From the NCBI RefSeq assembly GCF_900103665.1, contig NZ_FNGY01000002.1, forward strand, positions 868,001-932,000: DNA of 64,000 bases, given 5' to 3'. A model generated the notes under the pieces. That model was not told where the DNA came from. It did no database searches and was given only the letters and a program-made list of their open reading frames with translations. Made by a program: the position numbers and the translations under genes. Positions 60,281 to 64,000 of this stretch are shown here, in pieces. Each line of letters begins with the position of its first letter. The stretch's first letter is position 1. Source of the DNA: Pedobacter steynii (lineage in GTDB: Bacteria; Bacteroidota; Bacteroidia; Sphingobacteriales; Sphingobacteriaceae).

Positions 60281-61279
60281 TTAAAAGGATTTAAATCCGA
60301 TCAGTTCCCTTGCTTCTTTAATTGTTTTTTGTGCGCTTTCCCGTGCTTTTAATGCACCATGTTTCGCTACCTGGCGCAGGTATGAAGTATCTTTCGAGAT
60401 TTCTTCGATCTTTTCCCGGATAGGCGTATTAAATACGATCATATCTTCTGCCAGTTGCTTTTTGAAATCTCCGTAACGGATGGCGCGGGTATTGTAAAGC
60501 TCGTCAAAATGCTTCATGGTATCTGCCGGAGAAACGATTTTCATCAGGTCGAATAAGTTTTGAATGGCTTCCGGTTTTGGCTGATTGTCTTCTGTTGGGC
60601 CACCGTCAGTTACCGCACGGGACACTTTCTTACGGATGATTTCCGGACTATCGGCCAGATAGATGCAACTTCCATCACCTGAAGACTTACTCATCTTTCC
60701 TTTTCCATCCAAACCAGGAACTTTCACCAGGCTCTCATCAAAGTTAAATGCCTGTACTTCCGGGAACATTTCATGATTGTACAATCTGTTGAATCTGTTT
60801 CCAAACGTACGCGTCATTTCTAAATGTTGTTCCTGATCTTTTCCTACCGGAACTTTAACCGCTTTGTGGATCAGAATATCTGCAGCCATCAGCGTTGGGT
60901 AGGTTAACAGACCCGCATTAACGTTATCTGGCTGAGTTCTGACTTTATCTTTAAAGGAAGCACTGCGCTCCAGTTCGCCCATATAGGCATTCATGTTCAG
61001 GTATAAATATAATTCTGTAACCTCAGGTACGTCAGACTGGATATAAATCGTGGTTTCTTCCGGATCGATTCCGCAAGCCAGGTATTCTACTAAAACGTGT
61101 TTTACATAGCCATGAAGGTCACCAGGAGTCGGATGAGTGGTCAGAGAGTGAAGGTCGGCAATAAAAAAGAAGCAATTAAAATCATATTGCATCTTTACAA
61201 AGTTCTTTACTGCACCAAAATAATTTCCCAGGTGTAAATTTCCTGTAGGACGAATCCCGCTAACTACCGTTTCTTTCAT
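60281..61279 (-). CDS. trpS: Tryptophanyl-tRNA synthetase
   Basis: 332 residues, typical bacterial class Ic enzyme. The HIGH-like signature appears as PTGNLHLGNYFGAVK at about 11-25, and the KMSKS loop as GKMSKSSGDG near 200. Conserved segments include FFIADLHSLTTHP, QSDVPEVTEL and GKDQEQHLEMTR (the tryptophan/ATP pocket). It charges tRNA-Trp. First gene of the trpS-dNK-kdsB-lipoprotein unit. A -7-like element (TAATTTCG, plus 61285-61292) ends 5 bases before the ATG. Divergent from the acyltransferase gene. Confidence 0.97.
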   Translation of the reverse strand: MKETVVSGIRPTGNLHLGNYFGAVKNFVKMQYDFNCFFFIADLHSLTTHPTPGDLHGYVKHVLVEYLACGIDPEETTIYIQSDVPEVTELYLYLNMNAYMGELERSASFKDKVRTQPDNVNAGLLTYPTLMAADILIHKAVKVPVGKDQEQHLEMTRTFGNRFNRLYNHEMFPEVQAFNFDESLVKVPGLDGKGKMSKSSGDGSCIYLADSPEIIRKKVSRAVTDGGPTEDNQPKPEAIQNLFDLMKIVSPADTMKHFDELYNTRAIRYGDFKKQLAEDMIVFNTPIREKIEEISKDTSYLRQVAKHGALKARESAQKTIKEARELIGFKSF

Positions 61280-61284
61280 AGGGA

Positions 61285-61292
61285 CGAAATTA
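61285..61292 (-). promoter_or_regulatory. -7-like element immediately before trpS
   Basis: Minus-strand TAATTTCG has one mismatch to TAnnTTTG and lies 5 bases from the ATG at 61279, predicting a leaderless trpS transcript. Confidence 0.35.
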
Positions 61293-61406
61293 ATAAAAAA
61301 CAGGTATTAGGTCTGCCTATAATTTTATTTTTATGCTTTATAAATAGTGATTGCCCTGAATTTACATTTGGCTGAACGTTTTTACAAGCTTATATCGTAA
61401 TTTTTG

Positions 61407-61414
61407 TAGTTTTG
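61407..61414 (+). promoter_or_regulatory. -7 element immediately before the acyltransferase gene
   Basis: TAGTTTTG matches TAnnTTTG exactly and ends 5 bases before the ATG at 61420. Confidence 0.45.
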
Positions 61415-61419
61415 GCGCA

Positions 61420-62154
61420 ATGATCCGCCTGCTTAAGCATACCCATCGCCTCTATTCGATCTCTGTTATTTTAATACTTTCGGCACTTTTCTATCCGTTT
61501 TATTACCTGGCTGCGCAATCACCGAAGGGGTATGGGACCTTAAATCAACTGCGAAAAGTCAAGAGCATCCTCAGCAGCTGGCTGACGGGGATATTCTTCC
61601 GGTTTACCTACGGGGAGCCTTTAGACAAAGATCAGACTTATATCTACTGTGCCAATCATGCTTCCAATCTGGACATCATGCTTTTTTGTATCCTTGCAAA
61701 GGGGAAATTTCATTTTATGGGGAAGGACGAGCTTCGCAGCAATCCGGTCCTGAAAATTTTCTTTAATACGATAGACATCTCCGTAAACCGGGAAAGTAAG
61801 ATTTCAGCTTTCAGAGCTTTCAAGAAAGCAGGGGAGACGCTGGGGGAAGGTTGGAGCCTGATTATTTTTCCTGAAGGAAAAATTGATGGAACACATTACC
61901 CTCCGGTATTGCATCCTTTTAAAAATGGTCCTTTCCGACTGGCTATAGAAAAAAAGATCCCTGTTGTGGCGGTCAGTTTAACGGATGTCTGGAAAAAGAT
62001 GTGGGATGATGGCAGGAAGTATGGTAGTACGCCGGGAATTTGTGATATTTACATCCATAAGCCTGTGGACACAACAGATTTAACAATAGCAGATGCTGAT
62101 CTTTTAAAAGAACGCATTTTTGATTTAATAAACAGTAAACTGATTAGAGCATGA
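61420..62154 (+). CDS. 1-acyl-sn-glycerol-3-phosphate acyltransferase-like (PlsC family)
   Basis: 244 residues. One N-terminal membrane segment (ISVILILSALFYPFYYLAA) is followed by the acyltransferase motifs: NHASNLDIM (block I HxxxxD), GKDELRSNPVLK, and FPEGKIDGTH (block III with Glu). VPVVAVS-like block IV appears as IPVVAVSLTDV. It transfers an acyl chain to lysophosphatidate at the inner membrane; other lipid acceptors are possible, for example ornithine lipids. The stop overlaps the gatC ATG (ATGA), giving translational coupling. Confidence 0.9.
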   Translation: MIRLLKHTHRLYSISVILILSALFYPFYYLAAQSPKGYGTLNQLRKVKSILSSWLTGIFFRFTYGEPLDKDQTYIYCANHASNLDIMLFCILAKGKFHFMGKDELRSNPVLKIFFNTIDISVNRESKISAFRAFKKAGETLGEGWSLIIFPEGKIDGTHYPPVLHPFKNGPFRLAIEKKIPVVAVSLTDVWKKMWDDGRKYGSTPGICDIYIHKPVDTTDLTIADADLLKERIFDLINSKLIRA

Positions 62155-62441
62155 CGATAGATAAGCAAACGATAGATAAAGTTGCAAACCTGGCGAGAAT
62201 CGCAATCGAAGATAAAGAAGTCGATACATTGATGGCGGATATGAATAAGATCCTTACATTTATGGAGAAGCTCAATGAGCTGGATACAACCGGTGTGGCA
62301 CCTCTGGTCTATATGAATGCAGAAGAGAATGTATGGCGGGAAGATCAGGTGAAGCAGGAGATTACGGTGGAAGAGGGACTGAAGAATGCCGCCAGACACA
62401 ATGAAAACTTCTTTATGGTTCCAAAGATCATAGAAAAATAA
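62151..62441 (+). CDS. gatC: Asp-tRNA(Asn)/Glu-tRNA(Gln) amidotransferase subunit C
   Basis: 96 residues, normal for GatC. Conserved start VAKLARIAI-like appears as DKVANLARIAIEDKE, then FMEKLNELDTTGVAPLVYM, REDQVKQEIT and the C-terminal NAARHNENFFMVPKIIE. GatC is the small linker that wraps between GatA and GatB; those genes are not in the window, which is usual in Bacteroidota. The gene overlaps the preceding acyltransferase stop and is followed by an ABC ATPase gene 63 bases later. Confidence 0.95.
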   Translation: MTIDKQTIDKVANLARIAIEDKEVDTLMADMNKILTFMEKLNELDTTGVAPLVYMNAEENVWREDQVKQEITVEEGLKNAARHNENFFMVPKIIEK

Positions 62442-62504
62442 AGACAGATGTAACATCCGGGGGTAGATGGCCGTCTAAAACGAAACAGGAATAAATAAAA
62501 TTCA

Positions 62505-63263
62505 ATGGAAAAAGCGTTAATCAACATCAAAGATATAGGTCGTAAATACGTGATAGGGTCGGAAGTTATCCATGCGCTAAAATCAGTTTCATTGGATATA
62601 CATAAAGGGGAGTTCGTGGCATTAATGGGCCCTTCAGGTTCAGGAAAGTCTACATTGATGAATATTCTCGGTTGTCTGGATACCCCAAGTAAGGGCGACT
62701 ATGTCCTGAATGGTATTAATGTAAGTCAGATGACGGATAATGAGCTTGCAGAAGTTCGTAATAAGGAAATCGGCTTTGTTTTCCAGACTTTTAACCTGTT
62801 ACCCCGCTCTACTTCTTTAGATAATGTGGCACTTCCACTGATCTATGCCGGAGCAAATAAAAAGGAACGGGATGCCCGGGCGCAAAAAGCATTGGAAAAT
62901 GTAGGTCTTGGCAACAGGGTGACACATAAACCAAATGAGCTTTCCGGCGGACAGCGCCAAAGGGTGGCGGTAGCAAGGGCATTGATCAACAATCCTTCTA
63001 TCATTCTTGCGGATGAGCCTACCGGTAACCTGGATACAAAAACATCCATAGAAATTATGGGCTTGCTGGAAGAGATCCATAGCAAAGGAAATACAATTAT
63101 TCTGGTAACCCACGAAGAAGACATTGCACAACATGCACACCGTATTGTACGGATGCGTGATGGGTTGATCGAGAAAGACTACCCGAACACTGACATCAAA
63201 ACTGTATCGCCACGTCTGACTAAACTGGAGGCCAAAGGCGATGATTTTGAAAAAATAAGCTAA
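62505..63263 (+). CDS. ABC transporter ATP-binding protein (LolD/MacB type)
   Basis: 252 residues. Walker [11 protein letters not shown]-loop [21 protein letters not shown], signature [15 protein letters not shown], Walker [13 protein letters not shown] and the H-loop [12 protein letters not shown] are intact. The pattern [22 protein letters not shown] and the short QTFNLLP segment match the LolD/FtsE/MacB subfamily, which works with FtsX-like permeases in extrusion or lipoprotein release. No permease gene is adjacent, so the partner is elsewhere. A C-terminal 30-residue tail ([19 protein letters not shown]) is unusual. Starts 63 bases after gatC. Confidence 0.93.
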   Translation: MEKALINIKDIGRKYVIGSEVIHALKSVSLDIHKGEFVALMGPSGSGKSTLMNILGCLDTPSKGDYVLNGINVSQMTDNELAEVRNKEIGFVFQTFNLLPRSTSLDNVALPLIYAGANKKERDARAQKALENVGLGNRVTHKPNELSGGQRQRVAVARALINNPSIILADEPTGNLDTKTSIEIMGLLEEIHSKGNTIILVTHEEDIAQHAHRIVRMRDGLIEKDYPNTDIKTVSPRLTKLEAKGDDFEKIS

Positions 63264-63272
63264 AATTCTTTC

Positions 63273-63821
63273 ATGAAGATATATACCAAGACAGGCGATA
63301 AGGGATTGACCTCACTGATTGGAGGTACCCGGGTGCCGAAATACCATTTGCGCATAGAATGTTATGGAACGGTAGATGAGCTTAACTCTTATATCGGGCT
63401 GATCATGTGTCAGGATATTGATGCTCACCATCAAAAAATACTGAAAGAAATCCAGGACAGACTCTTCACTGTAGGCGCTTCGCTGGCTGCAGATCCTGAA
63501 AAATCAAGAATGAAAATTCCGGATTTACACGAAAGTGACATTAATTTGCTGGAGCAGGAGATGGATCATATGAATGAAGTGCTGCCGGAATTGAAACATT
63601 TTGTGTTGCCGGGTGGAACTACAGTCGTTTCTTTCTGCCATGTGGCACGTTGTATTTGTCGCCGTGCAGAGCGTTTAACCGTACATTTGGCCTCAGAAAG
63701 CTTTGTTGACGAAAAAATGACGATTTATTTAAACCGTTTAAGCGATTATTTATTTGTTTTGGCACGAAAACTGAATTTAGATGCAAAAACAGATGAAAAC
63801 ATCTGGATTCCGCGTCTATAA
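63273..63821 (+). CDS. Cob(I)yrinic acid a,c-diamide adenosyltransferase, PduO type
   Basis: 182 residues, full length. Family motifs: KIYTKTGDKGLTSLIGGTRVPKYHLRIECYGTVDELNSYIG (ATP-binding N-terminus), PGGTTVVSFCHVARCICRRAER (helical core with conserved Arg/Glu) and YLNRLSDYLFVLARKLN. It adds the 5'-deoxyadenosyl group to the cobalt of cobalamin to give coenzyme B12. Adjacent B12 enzymes are absent; the gene may serve methylmalonyl-CoA mutase or ribonucleotide reductase elsewhere. It follows the ABC ATPase after 9 bases, so probably co-transcribed. Confidence 0.95.
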   Translation: MKIYTKTGDKGLTSLIGGTRVPKYHLRIECYGTVDELNSYIGLIMCQDIDAHHQKILKEIQDRLFTVGASLAADPEKSRMKIPDLHESDINLLEQEMDHMNEVLPELKHFVLPGGTTVVSFCHVARCICRRAERLTVHLASESFVDEKMTIYLNRLSDYLFVLARKLNLDAKTDENIWIPRL

Positions 63822-63837
63822 AAACGTTGAAAAAAAG

Positions 63838-63870
63838 TTTGTTTTGCTCATGTTTTTTAATATACTTTTG
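63838..63870 (+). promoter_or_regulatory. Promoter of the DUF2795 gene
   Basis: TTTG at 63838-63841, a 21-base spacer and TACTTTTG at 63863-63870 fit the consensus exactly, with a leader of about 30 bases before the ATG at 63907. Confidence 0.65.
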
Positions 63871-63906
63871 CGAAACGAATTAGAATAACTTAATAGTATA
63901 AGAAAT

Positions 63907-64000
63907 ATGTATTGGACATTAGAACTCGCATCGCATTTGGAAGACGCTCCATGGCCTGCAACAAAAGACGAATTAATTGATTATGGTATAAGATCAGGCG
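63907..64000 (+). CDS. DUF2795-like small protein, 5' part only
   Basis: ATG at 63907; 31 codons are visible before the window ends. The sequence (start MYWTLELASHLEDAPWPATK, then DELIDYGIRSG) is the characteristic start of the short Bacteroidota DUF2795 proteins (about 73 residues). Function is unknown; they are highly conserved and abundantly expressed in this phylum. It has a strong promoter with consensus spacing. Confidence 0.8.
   Translation, partial: MYWTLELASHLEDAPWPATKDELIDYGIRSG

Overview
The window reads as a chromosome segment of a Bacteroidota bacterium, most likely Sphingobacteriaceae (Pedobacter-like). The reasons are a SusC/SusD pair, a GLPGLI protein beside a carboxypeptidase-D-like TonB receptor, a 287-residue RpoD-type sigma factor, promoters of the TTTG / TAnnTTTG type, a 58-residue Hc1-like histone, weak Shine-Dalgarno sequences, and fused SpmA-SpmB and RND-TolC proteins. 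The genus is inference; no rRNA gene is present.

Layout. Positions 1-5.2 kb: carbohydrate-acting secreted enzymes (a truncated beta-helix protein, an SGNH plus alpha/beta hydrolase fusion, and a second beta-helix protein on the opposite strand), interrupted by an AT-rich RhuM-family gene preceded by an 11-bp tandem repeat that can fold into a long hairpin. Positions 5.2-16.9 kb: a metal and metalloid resistance block transcribed leftward. It holds arsR, a DUF6428-like gene, arsC and acr3, then a small secreted protein, a CzcA-type RND pump fused to its TolC-like outer-membrane partner, the adaptor, a VOC protein, a Fur-family regulator and a Zn/Cd-type P-type ATPase. Positions 17-31 kb: SulP transporter, secreted nuclease, an SRAP-fold protein that has lost its catalytic residues, CbpM/CbpA, a Gfo/Idh/MocA oxidoreductase, a second RpoD-like sigma factor, the Hc1-like histone, DNA polymerase IV, a hybrid histidine kinase and a HxlR/oxidoreductase divergent pair. 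Positions 31-37 kb: a Pls/PosA-type membrane NRPS and an acyl-CoA dehydrogenase. Positions 37-48 kb: small enzymes, a DnaQ/GIY-YIG nuclease, tRNA-Arg(TCT), OsmC, SusCD and SpmAB. Positions 48-64 kb: mostly housekeeping genes (S9 peptidase, yidC, pyrG, trpS, dNK, kdsB, plsC-like, gatC, ABC ATPase, PduO-type adenosyltransferase, start of a DUF2795 gene).

How the parts work together. The resistance block combines cytoplasmic efflux (ATPase, Acr3), trans-envelope efflux (RND-OMF fusion plus lipoprotein adaptor) and dedicated sensors (ArsR, Fur family). ArsR probably controls two promoters, because the same 25-bp motif overlaps the -7 element in front of arsR and of the DUF6428-like gene. The Fur-family and ATPase genes are separated by 52 bases able to form mutually exclusive hairpins, one of which buries the ATPase start codon. 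Across the window several genes carry a TAnnTTTG-like element only 4-5 bases before the start codon, which predicts leaderless mRNAs.

The observations I would follow first are the ATPase leader hairpins, the catalytically dead SRAP protein, the signal-peptide-like segment inside the RND-TolC fusion, the membrane NRPS, and the repeat/hairpin element in front of rhuM. No CRISPR array, complete transposon, integrase or replication origin was seen.
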